Below, piece by piece: positions 10,598 through 23,626 of a stretch of 64,000 nt of DNA. A program made the position numbers and the translations under genes. Positions within the stretch are counted from its first letter, which is position 1, and each line of letters starts with the position of its first letter. The stretch covers positions 433,660 through 497,659 of the forward strand of contig KQ965743.1 in NCBI GenBank assembly GCA_001574975.1, written 5' to 3'. This DNA is from Gonapodya prolifera JEL478 (taxonomy: Eukaryota; Monoblepharomycota; Monoblepharidomycetes; Monoblepharidales; Gonapodyaceae). A model generated the notes under the pieces. That model was given only the letters and a program-made list of their open reading frames with translations. It searched no databases and had not been told where the DNA came from.

Positions 10598-13503
10598 TTA
10601 CTTCTTCAGGAACGCAACTCCTTCTTGAATTGTCGCGAACACCATGTCCTTCCCAATGAGGTCAATGAGTCCAGAATGTGAGAACATATCGATATGAACC
10701 GGTAAGAGACGACTGAACGCAACGGCAACATTGTGGTGAGCAAATGATTTCACGATCTAATAAAATAAGGTAAAAGAGGGTAAGTCAACAACATACGCAG
10801 CAATTGAGAGAACAGGACGGACATAATACCTTTTTGAGAATGTAAATACCACTTGAGTCCATATCTTCACAGTGCTTCATGTCAAACAAGATTGCTTCCA
10901 GCCCTCCCACGCCATTATTACTGTCTGTTCGCACACAGTCCACCGCCAAGCACCTATTTGAAATCTTCTCGTATCTAAAAGACATTCGTGTCAAAGCTTG
11001 AGAAATCTTCCTTTGATAAATTCGTCGCACAATTGCCAAACGAAACGTACGTTTTTATCAAGACGGCAATCTGGTGCTTCAGTTCACCAACATTGTAGTA
11101 CTGCAATGGTGCATCTACAGCCACAATCAAAATTTTTGCCACGAGGTGAGCGTTTGGTTGACGCATAATGTCTGCGTAAACGTCTGTCAAAGAAGGGGGC
11201 GCAACCAAAAGTGAGGAGGTCGAGGGTTGGGGGACCACGCCAACTTGAACTCGAAGCTCCATTGTATTTTCCGAGTCGTCTTTGTTGAGAGTGCTTGTAC
11301 TGTGGAGTGAGTCGGTGGTGATGCGACCCAGAATGCTGAGATGCGGCTTGCAATTCCTGTTTACGAGGATCAACGTGGACAAAATGAGACACAGGATGAT
11401 TCCGACCTATGAGGAGCCAATTGATCAATTGCTTCGCATATACTGTGCGTTTCACGTACCTCAATCGCCAAGAAAAAGGTGGTCGCGAAAGTGATCAGCA
11501 TGAAAAAAATCTCACCCCACTTCCGCATTCGAAAAGTGAAAAAGATCTCGCCAAACTCAATCAATTTGAATGCGGCAACAAATACAATCCCGGCAACGAC
11601 AGATTTCGGCAAATAGTAAAATACTCGGCTCAGACCGAGGACAATGACAAGAACTACTGTTGCACCGATAACCGTGGCAACAGTCGTTTTACCGCCAGAC
11701 AAGGCGAGGATACGCGATCGCGGCAGAGATCCAAAAACAGGGTAGCAACTGAAAAATGAGCCGAAAACATTGGCAGTGCCAAGAGCAATGAGCTCCTGAA
11801 TGTCGGAGTAAACCTGTTAGTATTGATCTACGCATGAAGGCCTATATTGATATATTCACCTGCGTTTCGGTGACTTCGTAGTCATTTTTGAGCGCAAACC
11901 CTCGAGCACTGGAGATAGATTCGATGAATCCAACAAGTGTAATAATGATGCAGGGCTGTAGGAGTCTTCCAAACAGGTCACCGTCAATCACAGGAACTTC
12001 CGGCATTGGCAGAGTATTTTGAAGTTTCCCGATGACTGGAATGCCATGGCCTTCAAAATCGATCGCCCAAGAGAGCAAAATAGATAGAACCACAAGGATA
12101 AAGATATCCGGTATGTTCTTAATCCAGGCGTACTTTACACGCTTCCGAATCTCTGGCATCGCGAGCAAAAATGCTACAACGAGAACACCGAGCAAAGCCG
12201 GCTGCCACTTCGCGCTTGGGAACTGCTGGCACGATTGGATAAGCTTTTCCAAAGAGCTGAGGTTCCCTGCCGGCCGCCGAGGAAGTGCGAGAAGACCCTT
12301 GATCAAGAGAAGTCAGCCCTGTGCTGCATTCAAATCCACCCACAAATGTAAGACCTACCGGAAGCTGCTCAGTCATCACGAGCACTGCAACACCAGTAAC
12401 AAAGCCCACAAGTAAGAACCCGTTGAGAAGATTATCGATAAAGCCGAGTCGCAGAACGCCGAGTCCAAGCGCAATTATCCCACAGATAAAACAAATGGTG
12501 CTTGCGATTTGGGCAGGCCGAAGATCGGCGTAGTCCGGCTCGCGGAGTGTTTCGAGTACACTTACACCGACCAGAACCGAAGATAGAGCCTCTGGTCCGA
12601 CGGAGAGCTGACGGGAGCCTCCGAGGATTGCATAAACGTAAAGTGGGAAAATCGCAGAAACAAGTGCGTTTATTGCATCAACGTTGGCCAAACCCTGAAA
12701 TCAAGCTCCAATCAATCAGTAGCTCTATAGAGAATTCTACAAAAGCTTGCGCTTACAGCATAGGCGATCGCTTGCGGAACAAGCACAACACCAATAGTTA
12801 AACCAGCCTTTAAATCGTAGAGGAAGGTCCTTAGATCGTACGAGCTCAGCATACCCAAGAAGGGGAATATGTTGGTCGAAAGATGCGACTGAAGAAAAGT
12901 GAGTGCAGCAAACGTGGGGTGAGATGTGTTTCTACACACCCAAAAGCTCTTCTTTTGGGACTTTCGAGTCATGTCATCCTTAAATTTGAAGGCCTCCGAA
13001 AGAAAATGATCCGGTCGCAGTATTTTGTGTGTCGCTTTATACTGAGATCAACGGTTGGGGATGAGAGGCTCTGTCAAGGATGGTCTGGGCGGACTCACCT
13101 CTGCTAAAGTTTGGACGACTTGGTTCGTTTCTCCTCCCGAAGCGTGAATCGCACATTCACAGCGCAAGCGATCTGTTGTACTTTGAGTCTGATGAGGAAA
13201 GCAAAGTTAAATTGACATATATATGAGATCCCTGAGAGCCAAGAAAGGGAGCCAACTCACAGAAGATGTGAATGACTGTTCCATGAAGCTGGAGTTTTCA
13301 ATTTCGGGCAAATGCTCGTCCTGGTGCGATTCATCTTCAACGTCCGCCAGCGTTTTCATAAGGGCGCGCACAGTTGACCGCCTCCGTGTGGCGAGGCGCC
13401 AATAGTCTTCTGGAAAGTCGTCCAGCGCCTGGGCTTTGCTCTCAGCGGAAACGTCATCGATCGTGATGTGCGGTGCGCTGGAGTCTGAACCGTCTTTTGT
13501 CAT
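10598..13503 (-). CDS. SulP family anion (sulfate) transporter with STAS domain
   Basis: Ten exons: 13261-13503, 13099-13188, 12940-12993, 12757-12888, 12359-12694, 11860-12297, 11460-11813, 11051-11406, 10830-10974 and 10598-10756; 2307 nt, 768 aa. The membrane core opens with FLYDLKAGLTIGVVLVPQAI and AYAGLANVDAINALVSA (SulP signature region), then GGSRQLSVGPEALSS, LNGFLLVGFVTGVAVLV, ALGTANVFGSFFSCYPVFGS and SRVFYYLPKSVVAGIVFVA. The C-terminal STAS domain includes EAILFDMKHCEDMDSSGIY and a final helix ending VAFLKK. SulP proteins exchange sulfate, bicarbonate or other anions; substrate cannot be told from sequence. The N-terminus (to about residue 110) is acidic and cytosolic. All exon joins preserve the reading frame, so the model is firm. 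Confidence 0.95.
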
Positions 13504-13698
13504 TTTGGTGGCCAGGCGATGTGGAGGTTCGCCCGATCACACACAACACACGTATGGACGGAAGAGGCACGAGAGGCACACTCAGTCCCACAAGCACCCT
13601 TTGAATTCCAATTTATAATGTGAAATGAACTTGGCATTGCATGCATCAGAATCAAAAGAAAATTAATAACAATGATACGGGTAGTGCAAGTGGGTATA

Positions 13699-15949
13699 TC
13701 ATCGAAAATCATCCATTCCGTCCCCACCAACAATATCAAGGTCGTCGTCATCGCCACCATCCCCACCATCCAACATTCCTGCCTTAAGCATCGCTGCGGC
13801 ACCGCCCCCAACAACGCCTGGCAGTACAACAATGGCCGAAGTGGCCCCATTCCCCGATTTAGCATTTCCAGCCGGCACAGAGTCCGTTGTCCCTTTTGCG
13901 CGTTTCCTCGAGGGCTTCACAGTGGGATCGAGCGAGCCATCAGAAAGCACCGACGCACTGTCGTCAAGAGTTCCATTGGAGGCGAGGTGTGACATTGCGG
14001 CGCGGGGACGCTTTTTCTTCTTATCACCTGTGCTCGGAGAGGCACCGACAGATGCGTTTTGTTTTCTCTGATTTGATTTGGAAGGTGGCCGTGCTGAACT
14101 CGCAGGTTCATCGTCTGTTCGCTCCGTACCTCCCAGAGAGTCCCCTGTCGGCTTCTCATCTTGGTTCTTGGTCGGATCCTCAACTTCCCCACCGGGGGTG
14201 GTAGTCAACCTCGTCCGACGCAGCGGTCTTCCGGCCTTCGAGAGTTGAACATCAGAAATTGAATCTCCATTGAGCGGTGGTTCTTTGTGGTCATCTTCCG
14301 CCGCAACGGTCCATCGCCCCGACCGAGTTGGACTCCCAAGGTTTCCGGGCACATTCCATCCACTCGTTTCACCGAGCTCAAGCAGCGGAATCGCTGTCCC
14401 ATCTTCGTGAGAAGGTTTGAGCGGACGCGGTGGCGACAGCCAGTACCCATACGCCCTGGCAGGATCTCCCTCGGCATCCGAGTCGTCCGCAAGCCACTCC
14501 TCCCCACCGCCCATCGGTGTTAAAGGCGAGCCCACGACCATTTCATCCTCGTCGTCCTCTCCGGACCCGCGCTCGTATCCGTCATCCTCTTCAAGTGGGA
14601 ACCACTCCACCACTGGGGGTTGGACAACGTTCTCCGATTCTCCCCCCGAAGCAAAATCAGCCTGCTGGGGGTCCAGTGAAGAAACAACATTGTTTGCGCC
14701 ATGTCCGCGATTGCCGGGATGCTCTTCGCCATCAAGGTTACTTCCCATGGCGATTTCCGTCAAGGTCGTGTTCAGCAATGCGAGGGTCTTCTTCGGGGTT
14801 TTTGTCGGACGTGGAGGAGACACGGCGGCGAGTACTGCGGTGGGCGCGAGTAAGCTGTTGATCGGCTTTGGTATCGCGTTCGGATTTGGAGGGGGTAGTA
14901 TCGTTGGTGGTGGAGTTGACGGTGATAGTGGCGTGATGAATCTTGAGGCGCAAAGGGAAAGCGATTACTTATTTCAGCGACAAGCAACAATGGAACACTC
15001 ACTTCAGGTTTGTGCTGCCCTTTCGGCTGTGGAGCGTTCCCGAAGACTTTCTGGGCTTCTTCTTTGAACGTCCAATTTGAGCCCCTTCGGCATGTGTTGT
15101 GTCGATGACCACACCAAACAGCTTCGCAAGACCCTCGTTCAAGAACCACACCAAACGAGACTCCAGACTACACGTTCTCGCAATCTCTCGGGCGCGGTTC
15201 AGAGGTATCCACGTGCCCCTCATGGCGCCCTTTCGTACGCGGACGCGAACTCGTTCGAGCGCGAGAGCGATGCGTCGATCCCGCGGGTTCGCCACTCCGC
15301 CCGCGTAGAGAATCGCACCGGCGTGGACGAGCCCGTTATCGGCGCGGCGAAGGAGCGGGACAGTTTGTCCGGGATTTTGAGGGTCCGGGAGGCGAGTGAG
15401 ATAGCAAGGAATAGAAGCCAGAGTCAACGCATGTATGGGAAGTGGTGATGCGAGGGGGACGCTTGGAGGTGTCAGTTGAACATTCGGTGGTAAGTGGGGG
15501 AGATCTGGAGCGAGTGAGGTCGATGATCCTAGAATGTGAAGGAAATCAATGAGGTGCTCAAACAACAGTGCGAATGCACACAGGAACGAACCGTTTGACT
15601 CGGACCCGTCTTCAACCACAGACTCCTCGTCTCTTTGCGTGCTACCATCTGCAGCTGTCGATTGGTCAGCTTGGTCGTCATCGGAGGACGAAGAGAAAGC
15701 GAAAAATTCTGATGTGTCGTTGGTGGTGTAGAGTGAAAATATGTCCGCGTCATCAAGCAACGAGGAGGAGGATGCGATTTGTGCGGTAGAGGATACCATC
15801 GCGGTAGAATTGATGGAAGATTCGGGTTGGGATTTGGGAGACGTTTGTTGGGGAGCTGCTTTTTGATTTCGCGAGTGGGACTTTTGCGAGGAGCGCTTTG
15901 TGTGCAACATGGCGGCAGTGGCCGCGAGAGTTGTGCTATGTTGCGGCAT
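13699..15949 (-). CDS. APSES/KilA-N-type DNA-binding protein
   Basis: Two exons, 15003-15949 and 13699-14941, give 729 aa. Residues ~170-290 carry an APSES/KilA-N-like fold: HALTLASIPCYLTRLPDP, VPLLRRADNGLVHAG, then GTWIPLNRAREIARTCS and SRLVWFLNEGLAKLFG. In fungal homologues (StuA, Mbp1, Xbp1 kin) the LRRxDNG(Y/F) strand and the GTW(I/V)-x3-RA helix are hallmarks of a sequence-specific DNA-binding domain. The N-terminus is Ser-rich and acidic; the long C-terminal half is disordered, with acidic patches and basic stretches (KKKKRPRA, SRKRAK) likely for nuclear import. No ankyrin repeats follow, unlike Mbp1/Swi6. A hydrophobic insert at 15530-15592 (63 nt, GTTCGT...CTAG, in frame) may be an intron rather than coding. 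The regulatory target is unknown. Confidence 0.75.
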
Positions 15950-16213
15950 TCAGAGATGGCACCAATAACGTGGTGCAATTGGTGCGAGTTCCAGAGATTA
16001 GGTTACAGGTGATTGGGTGTGGGGATTTGTAGCAGAATTTCGAATGATTCCTTCGTTGCGATTCCTTCCGTCGATCCAGAACACTCAAAGTCGTCTGTGC
16101 AGTATGCAGCATCACTCGCTCAGGGGGAAGAGGCCGTTGCGGATATGTTCTCGGCTGTGGAGGGAAGCGTCTCGTGCTGCGGTCATAGTTTAGAGAAAAA
16201 TGTATTTCTTCTT

Positions 16214-17802
16214 TTATTTCTTCCCCTTCCATCGTGGAGTGATCTGTATGAGGCAAACATAAGAATCAAGCTAAAGCAAAATACCCGTGGTGTAACTCAC
16301 TACAAGCGGATTTCTCCGTCCTGTTCTGCCACCTTTGGCCAAAACTCCCTTCTCACTGACGGGCTGCCGGTTTCCTTTCCTGTTCCTCGTTCCACCGTGC
16401 GGGTGATCGGTCGGGTTCATGGCAACACCTCGCACCTTGGGTCTGTAACCTCTCCGTCTGTTTGCCCCGGCGGTTCCGATTATTGTTCTGTGGTGCTCTG
16501 CGTTTGCGACCCTCCCCAATACCGCTGAGCAGTCCTTGGGCACCAAGCGAGTCTCCCCCGACGCAAGGCGCACCATGGCAAATTTGCCATCTGCTTGGAT
16601 CTGCAGAAGTTGCGCTGAGGAACCAGCTGACCGACAGAGCTTCGCGGGGCCATTTGGGCTTAGAGAGAGTGAATTCACAACAGACCCCACTGGAAGGTCC
16701 TGTAGCAGGAAAACGTTGCCCGGTCGCAACAAGTGAGACTTCGGCAAAGGAGGTGGGGGGACGAATTCTGGTTGCGGACTTGGAGGCACTCTTGGGAAGA
16801 AGGAAAAGTGTCAAACTTGGCCTTGGGGTGCCACACCGAGTTCGAATAAAAAACGTACCCGTCCACGGTAGAAACCGCTGCCCGATTCTTGAAATTAGGT
16901 GAGCGTACTAAGGCAATGCCTGCACGGACACCCCAGCCATGGTTGTCCAGCCCTTTGACGAAAGACTGCAACACATCACCCTGCTTGATCCCCTCAGTGG
17001 CAAGGACGTAACTCAGTTCATTGGTACTCTCATTTCTGAGAAGCGCCAGTGTTGCCGACCGATTCGGATCCTTCTCCAGTCGTACAACCCGGTGAGGACC
17101 AGGGACAGCCCGACGCCAGTCAACCACGCGAATCGCCTTGGGCCCTCCACCACCCCTTCCACGCACTACCACACGGCCCGTTTTGTTCCTTCCCCCCGAG
17201 CGGTGTTTTCTCACGGTGAGACGTTGCACCGGTTTGCCATCCCAATGGTCCGTGAGGGCAGGCTCCTTACGTCCGCGGAGTCCTGGCGTCAGAGGCTTAT
17301 ACACCTTGAGTCCACCCTCGATACGCCAGAATCGCGTCTCGACGGGAATCTCCCTCCGAACGGGAAGTCGGGTGATGGGGTCGAAATAAAATGCATAATT
17401 GGAGTTTGAGCGCGTGATCGGGATTGGCTCAGGTGCCGGGGCCGTCGATGCTCCAGAAAATGAGAGGGACGAGTACTGCGTCGTCGTGGAAGGAGGAAGA
17501 GGGGCCAGTGGTTTCTTTGTCGGGAGTGCTCTGATTCGACCTCTCTGTTTTCCCGCACCCTTTGATGGTGACACCTGCTTCCCCTTTGGTAAGGCCTGGA
17601 TTGAACGGTTGGAGCGTTTCGCCGTCGCAGATGTGGAAGCGAGCCGAAGAAATGGGGAGAATGATGGTGGGTGGAGTGATTCACATGCGAGCATCATGGA
17701 ACGAGCACAAATGGGGGCTGAAAATGCACCAATAAGATGAGGGCGAGAAGCGATGGAGATCCGAGGTCGTCCATGGAGGACGATTCCACGAATAACACCC
17801 AT
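16214..17802 (-). CDS. RML2: Mitochondrial large-subunit ribosomal protein uL2m
   Basis: Three exons, 16859-17802, 16301-16790 and 16214-16243, give 487 aa. The N-terminus is rich in Arg/Ser and hydrophobics (a matrix-targeting presequence). The uL2 core is clear: LTVRKHRSGGRNKTGRVVVR, then PHRVVRLEKDPNRSATLALL, LLRPGNVFLLQDLPVG, SGETRLVPKDCSAVLGRVAN, and the peptidyl-transferase-centre signature VRGVAMNPTDHPHGG with its conserved His and Gly. It would help form the peptidyl-transferase region of the mitoribosome. The last exon supplies only 9 residues (ITPRWKGKK). The intron at 16791-16858 was placed so that GG|A restores the frame; a Pro-rich linker then joins the two halves. ATG at 17802 is the first in-frame start. 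Confidence 0.93.
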
Positions 17803-18772
17803 TGTGTGTGGGGATGTACACTTCTCCGTCCGATGACATGGCTCAACAAAAATTTCTGCTTTCAATCAAATCCGAATTGCATGCAAGCCTGTCCTTGCAG
17901 ACAGAACCCCTTGCTTCATGACGAGTATACCCAAGCAGACGCATAGTTACTATCTCACTGGTGCATAGTAATATCTTGTACCAAGAAGCACAAATTTTCG
18001 AGCCTACTTTTGAAATTTATTTCACTGATAAATTGATTGAGAATGAGTGAGGGGAAAGGAGAAGGGGGTCGGGGTGAGTGGGTGGCACGACAGCACACAG
18101 TGGTCACGAGTTCATCCTCGAACTTGTTCAGTTCGCGCAAACTACCGTGCGAACACAGATTACAAAGAGCCTTTGCGCACTCAAAGGGAAAATCGAGTCG
18201 AGCTCGCAACAACGCGACCTTGCCGATTCAACTTGGACGTTACGTTGGTCTACGACACCCGATCCTTCTCCCTCTCCTGCCCCGCCTTTTGGGAAGGGAA
18301 CACCTGACACCACAGGAGCAGCAATCGAGACTGTAACGTAGACTCTACAACGAGTCCATCGGCCCTGGAGGACGAATTGTCGCGAGAGCAGTCAACGTAA
18401 ACGACACATCTGCCAGCAAACTGACTACAACAACAACGAGACAACCGAACTTTCGACGATGGCTGCCAAATGTTAATTTGAGGACGCACAATGGTGAACA
18501 ATCGATTTGAAATACAAAGCAGGAGTCGTTTTGACACTCGCCCAGGGATCTCGCCAAAGGATCGGAGAACAGAGACTGAAGAGGACGGACCGTGCACGAA
18601 ATACGCGAGATACAGAGACTTTAATCTCACGAGGGACATCGGTTGTATCCACCCCTTCAAAACACCCCAACCTTCCTTCTTTCACATTAAACATACGCTC
18701 ACGAGACCCAGACCGAGACCACCGGACGATCCGGCTTAGCATCTGAAACGCGCAAGTCATATCACCCCTCTG
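17803..18772. other. Divergent intergenic region without a supported gene
   Basis: This 970-bp region separates the starts of uL2m (-) and the RNF10-like gene (+), so it should hold both promoters. Frames of 80-137 codons are open on each strand (for example 18250-18660 minus and 18078-18341 plus), but they overlap each other, lack a recognisable domain and do not form a convincing intron chain. I leave them uncalled. A TATA-like box is not obvious. Confidence 0.4.
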
Positions 18773-21673
18773 ATGACTCATTTCCACAACACGAGACCGA
18801 ACGGGGCGCGCAGGCAGTTGACACCTCAGATAACAGTGCAGTCCTCAACTCATCAGGTGTCCACCTCGTCCTCAACTCCGATGCCATCACAGCTGCCGAC
18901 TAAGTCGCAGGACTCGCCTACACTATCCACACTATCTCCCCCACCTCAAGTCAACCCATCTGCAAACTTTCCTTCGTCGTCTTTTTCCTCCTCGTTTCCT
19001 TCCTCCGTTCCCACCATTTCCCGTCAGTCTCCACCATCCGCATCTGCCATTGCGTCGTCTTCCACATCGGTGGTTCCTTCATCAGCTCAGACGACACTAT
19101 TCTATTCCCAGCCGACTCCCAGAGGCAAAAAAGGCCAGAGAGGTGCAGATAAGGTACTTATCACGGCATCTGAGTCAGATTAACGCCAAGGAAAATACTC
19201 CACAAAACGTGGAAAACTGCCTCGGGCATCACGCTTCTTGTTTGCAATGGAGCCCACTCAAAGTTGAAAACATTACTCCGAATCAGTTTCTGACTCCTCT
19301 TGCAGGCTCGCTCCTCCCCGTCTCAGGCGCCGCCTTCGCTACTCACCCCGCAAACGCTCTTCCATCCTCCACCGCTTCGCCCTGGTGTTGTTGGTGCCCC
19401 AGGGTGGCGATCTGGGCAACCAAGACCCGCAATAGCTGGAGGAAGGAAAGGAGGCGGTGGGTTCGTGAGGGGAAAGTGAGTCTNGGGAGCGTTAAGAATG
19501 GGGTGTCATGGTCTCCTCACACCGTCCCTTCCCTGCCAGCTTCCGTTTCGTCGTTCGCACAACTGCCCGACTCTCATCCTCCACTCCCACCGCACTCTCG
19601 TCTACTGAGCTGCCGCTCTCGGCCCATCCGGCCCCAGATTGGTCGCGATGTGAAAAGGACCCGGATGCCCCTGTCCCGTGGACCTCGGTGGTTGAAGTGG
19701 TGTGTGGTGGAACGAGGAAAACTGATTCATCGTTTTGCAGCTCATCTGACGTTCGTCTCTCCCTTCCAAGATTATCCCATCGCCAGCTCAACATCCCCTC
19801 AGGTGCCCCGTGTGTCTTGATGCCCCACGAGCTGCTCATGCAGGGCCATGCGGGCACGCTTACTGTCTCGGATGTGTTCTACGGTATGGGATATGAAGAG
19901 TTAGATCAATCGATGACCTCTCACTGTTTGGTGTTCTCCGGCTTTGACAGCTATCTTAAATTTACATCTGCACCCCAACGGCGCTGCGCAGTATGCTTTG
20001 ATCCCCTTACCCGTGCCGACCTCCGTCCCGCACATCCTGTTCCACAAGGTACGGTCGACACCCCGCTCTCTCCATCAAGTCTAGGTGCCGCAGTCGGCAT
20101 TGTTGATCTCCTCCTTGTGGGAAGGCCGGCTGGGTCGACGCACGCAGGGCCTGCAAATTCGATTGCAGCAGGCACGTATCCACCGGTCGCGAATGGGAAC
20201 CCATTTGCAAGGATCTCCGCTGCGGGAAGAGGATATGAATGGGCGATGTGGTCGAGGCATATGGAGGAAAGCGAGAGGGGAAGGGAGGAGTCAATCGAGG
20301 AAGGAGAAAGGGTTGGGTGGGATGAAGCAAGAAGGTGGTGCGCGGCGAGAATGGCAGAAGTGGTTGCTGCAGGGGGGGCAATGACGGGAGATGGAAACGG
20401 AGAAGGTGGTGCAGCCGCAATCGATGAGGTGAAGAAGTTGGAGTCGCCGGAAGACAACGGCACGGTACGCAACACCGGTTCGTCAAAAGGCACCTCCACT
20501 GGCGCCGGGGACGGGCCGACTTTTTACTTCTACCAGCATCCAACGGGGGCGCACCTATACTTGCATCCTCTCACCGTGAAGCACCTTCGCGCCGAACATG
20601 GCGACTACTCTGCCTTCCCTCCGACGTTGAACCGTGTCCCCGTATTGGCTATCGAAGAGGCCACGGTGACGCGGGAGCTACGCCGGCGCAATCCGTACCT
20701 CGCACACCTCCCACTTGGGTGTGATGTTGCATTTTTGGAGCTGGACCCGTCTGCTGTCGTAAAAGGGGAAGTTGTTGAACGCTTCGCAGGAGAGTCGGCG
20801 TTGAGGGCCGCAAGGAGGGAGGAACGGAGGGAGCAGGAGGCAAAAGAGGACGCGTGGAGAGAAAACGAGGAACGGAGGGTGAGGGATAGGCAAAGGAGGG
20901 AGTGGGAGGTTGCCACCGGAAGAGTCGGCGCTCGGCGGGAGGCAGAAGCTAAAGCTGCGCGGGAGGCCGGAAGGGGTAGTGGTAGCGGGGAGGAGGGTGC
21001 AGGTGCCACTGCGTATGAGGATTTCGACAGTGATGACGAAGGAGGTGCGCCGAAGTGGCGAGAAGACGAGTTCGTAGACTTGGTGGGATCAAGCCCGCCA
21101 GGACAGTTGGCGTACACCCCCCCGAAGCCTGAGTCGACATTCGCAAGCGCTGCGAGGGGACCCGTAACGAGGCAAAGTCCTGCGGGGAGCTGGGCGAATC
21201 GGGCTGGCGGGGCTGGCGTTCGAAACGAGAGAAGGGACACGGGGATTGGGAGGGCGGATATGACAACGAGTGGACCTAAGAAAGTCGCGGGGTGGAGCCG
21301 GGGAACGCCAGGGGGACGGCAGCGGGAACGGGCTTCGTCGCGGAAACAAGGTGACCCGTGGGCTTCGGACGAATCGGACGACCCCTACGACGAGCAGCGA
21401 TACCTGTACAGGCGAGAACAAGACCAAGGCGCGATCTTTTCGTTCTCGCCCGCACAGGACAGCCTTGTCGCTGAGCCGTTCGACGATGATTTGGACGATT
21501 TGGTGGCGCTGCAGCTCGAGTTTGAGGATGCTGCCGCAGGAGTGGGTGAGGGAGCGGGAGGCAAGGCAGGATGGAAAGGAGGTAATGGTGGAGGAAAAGG
21601 GTTGGGCGTTATGAAGAAGCGGGGTAAGAAGGTACTATTGGTGTCAAATGGGGGGCGACGAGCACGGGAGTAA
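18773..21673 (+). CDS. RNF10: RING-finger E3 ubiquitin ligase, RNF10/Mag2 type
   Basis: Five exons: 18773-19153, 19306-19475, 19540-19699, 19771-19883 and 19951-21673; 848 aa. After a Ser/Pro-rich, basic N-terminus comes GGGGFVRGNFRFVV and DPDAPVPWTSVVEV, the block that precedes the RING in RNF10. The C3HC4 RING is split by an intron: CPVCLDAP, CGHAYCLGCVLRY, then RRCAVCFDPLTRADLRP. Downstream, FYFYQHPTGAHLYLHPLTVK and YLAHLPLGCDVAFLELD match the conserved RNF10 central region, followed by a long Arg/Glu-rich helix and an acidic tail. RNF10 in animals monoubiquitinates 40S proteins on stalled ribosomes; Mag2 is the yeast counterpart. Each intron was placed to keep frame; the third lies between WTSVVEV and IIPSPAQ. 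An ambiguous base (N) at 19484 is inside an intron and harmless to the model. Confidence 0.93.
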
Positions 21674-21920
21674 GAGGTGACGTGTGTTGTCATGTGGTGA
21701 TGAGCATTTTATCAAGTTTTGCAAGGGTACGAGAGGGGGTCGCTATTGTAAATGTTGAAACAACGGCTGTAAAATTCGACATGTTTTCTGGAAGTGTTAG
21801 CCATGTATGAATGTGTCTCCAACGACAAAAACAGAATCATTGTATTCCAGGTGCATTACAAATTTCTTATTGCGTGAAATTTCTACGTATGAAAGACGAA
21901 AAGAAACCGTTCATTCCAAC

Positions 21921-23626
21921 TCATTGCGTATAAGTGGTGACAGTAGCTTGTTTCCCCTCCACCATTCCCATCCTCAGCGGCGGAAGTTCCATATTGGCCT
22001 CATCTACCGACCCATCGTCGTGCAGGGATCCACCTGTTCCACTGTGTGACTCTACTTCATTCGCGTGATTATCATGAAGCGCCGCCCAGTCCGCCGCGGA
22101 CGGAACGTCGTCGTTTGGGTCGTGGTCGTCGTACACATCCTCGGTCCTGTCTACCTGGTCATGCTCATGCTCATGTTCGTTGCTCATGCTCCCCCGCGTC
22201 TGCGTCACCGCGGCCATTTCGTGGTGCGCGTACTGGTACTGCGGTTGCGGTTGCGGCTGGTAGTGGTACCCCGCGCCCTGCAGCGCCGCACCGTACATGG
22301 CTGCGTAGCCAGGATGCCCGCCAGGCGGTAGTGGTGGGGTGTACCATGGCGCGTCCGATCCGTACGTGGCAGCGGCGGCGGGGAGGGAGGAGTGCTCGTG
22401 TTCGGGGGCGACTGTGTTGACGTTGGCGCCGAGGGACGCGTGGCGTGGTTGGTACTCGGTGAGGGGAGTGCCAGGGGGTGGAGCGGAGACAGGTGCGGTG
22501 GAGTATGGTGAGCCCCAGTGCGGGTTCATGGCGTATACGGGGTTGCCTGTTGCGGTTTGGTAGGTTGGTTGGTAGGAGGTGAAGTAGGACGCTTCGGTGA
22601 GTGGAAAGTGGGAGATATGTGAAACGAGTGAGGCGAGAGTGCTTTGTGAGCGGTGACACGAGTGAGCACGGTGCTAGCCGGAACTCACTGCCGTTTGCAT
22701 AGATGGGGGTGATGTGATGCTGGGCTGTTATTTGTGCATTGGAGAACCCGTTCGCAGCAGACGTGTCCGACAGACTTGGGTGCGCGGCAAGGGTGGGGGC
22801 GATCGTTGTGACGTTCATGGGGTTCATAAGACGGTCCGAGGAGTTGTCTATCGAGCTCATCAGCTGCTGTCCTAGAGCGATTGCGACGGCGCCAGGCCCA
22901 CGCTGGGGAGACGCGACGGACGTGGTGTCGCTCGGCGAGGTGCTTCCACCGCCAGCGCCGGCGCCGTCCTGTCGTATGACGCGGAGCGGAGATTCGGGAA
23001 GGCTCTTGGAGTAGGGGTATAGTTTCGCAGCTTCTGTCGGTTTGCCGCGGGTTGCGTCAACTTGAATCGAGTGGGTGCCTGTACCAAACGAGGTCAGAAG
23101 GCTCATGCCGGTTCCGGAACCAACGTTGTAGCTCACATCGCAAATGTCTAAGCAGGTTGTCTGTTGATGCGAACAAGGAAAGATTATTTAACATTTTGTG
23201 CTGGGTGGACATCGACACCGAAAAAAAAGGCCATCCACATCCAGCAAGTTGATATAATCTGCTTGATTGCCTAGGTGGCACGCAATCCCTCATTTCTTTG
23301 TCATCTGTTGTGTTACCTCGCGCTCGGAGGAGGAGGCAAGCTCCGGACGATGATCTGGAGGTTCTCGAGGAACACTCACCTCGACGACCAAATCCTTTTT
23401 GGCAGAACGTGCACCAGTGCGCCTTGACGCCCGTGTGAGTTTTCGCATGCCTACGGTGCAAAAAGCGCCGTTGGGGGGGTACGGGGAACACTCATTGTCG
23501 CTGTGTCTCATACCTCAGAAGCTGGGCGAATCGAGTCGCCGTGCGCCCGCAGGTCGAGCATCGGAACGTCCGTGAGTTTCCCGCCCAGATCTCCTCTATC
23601 GCGGGGCTGTCACTGGTCTCAGCCAT
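21921..23626 (-). CDS. C2H2 zinc-finger protein (two fingers)
   Basis: Five exons: 23514-23626, 23380-23450, 23137-23160, 22689-23078 and 21921-22591; 422 aa. Two classical fingers lie at residues 23-70: FRCSTCGRTATRFAQLLRH (second His in KTH) and WCTFCQKGFGRRDNLLRH with a last His in the next exon (RHLRCTH). The acceptor at 23079 was chosen because it supplies that His (H-x4-H); the downstream alternative would lose it. The linker is HTGVKAH, close to the TGEKP consensus, typical of DNA-binding fingers. The rest is low complexity: Ser/Pro/Gly-rich, a Tyr/Gln/Pro stretch, and an acidic His/Glu/Asp run, typical of an activation region. It is probably a transcription factor; no target can be inferred. 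The exon at 23137-23160 is 24 nt. Confidence 0.82.

Noticed and set aside
16013-16902. Plus-strand frames opposite mitochondrial uL2
   Set aside because: They are antisense to a firmly identified conserved gene.
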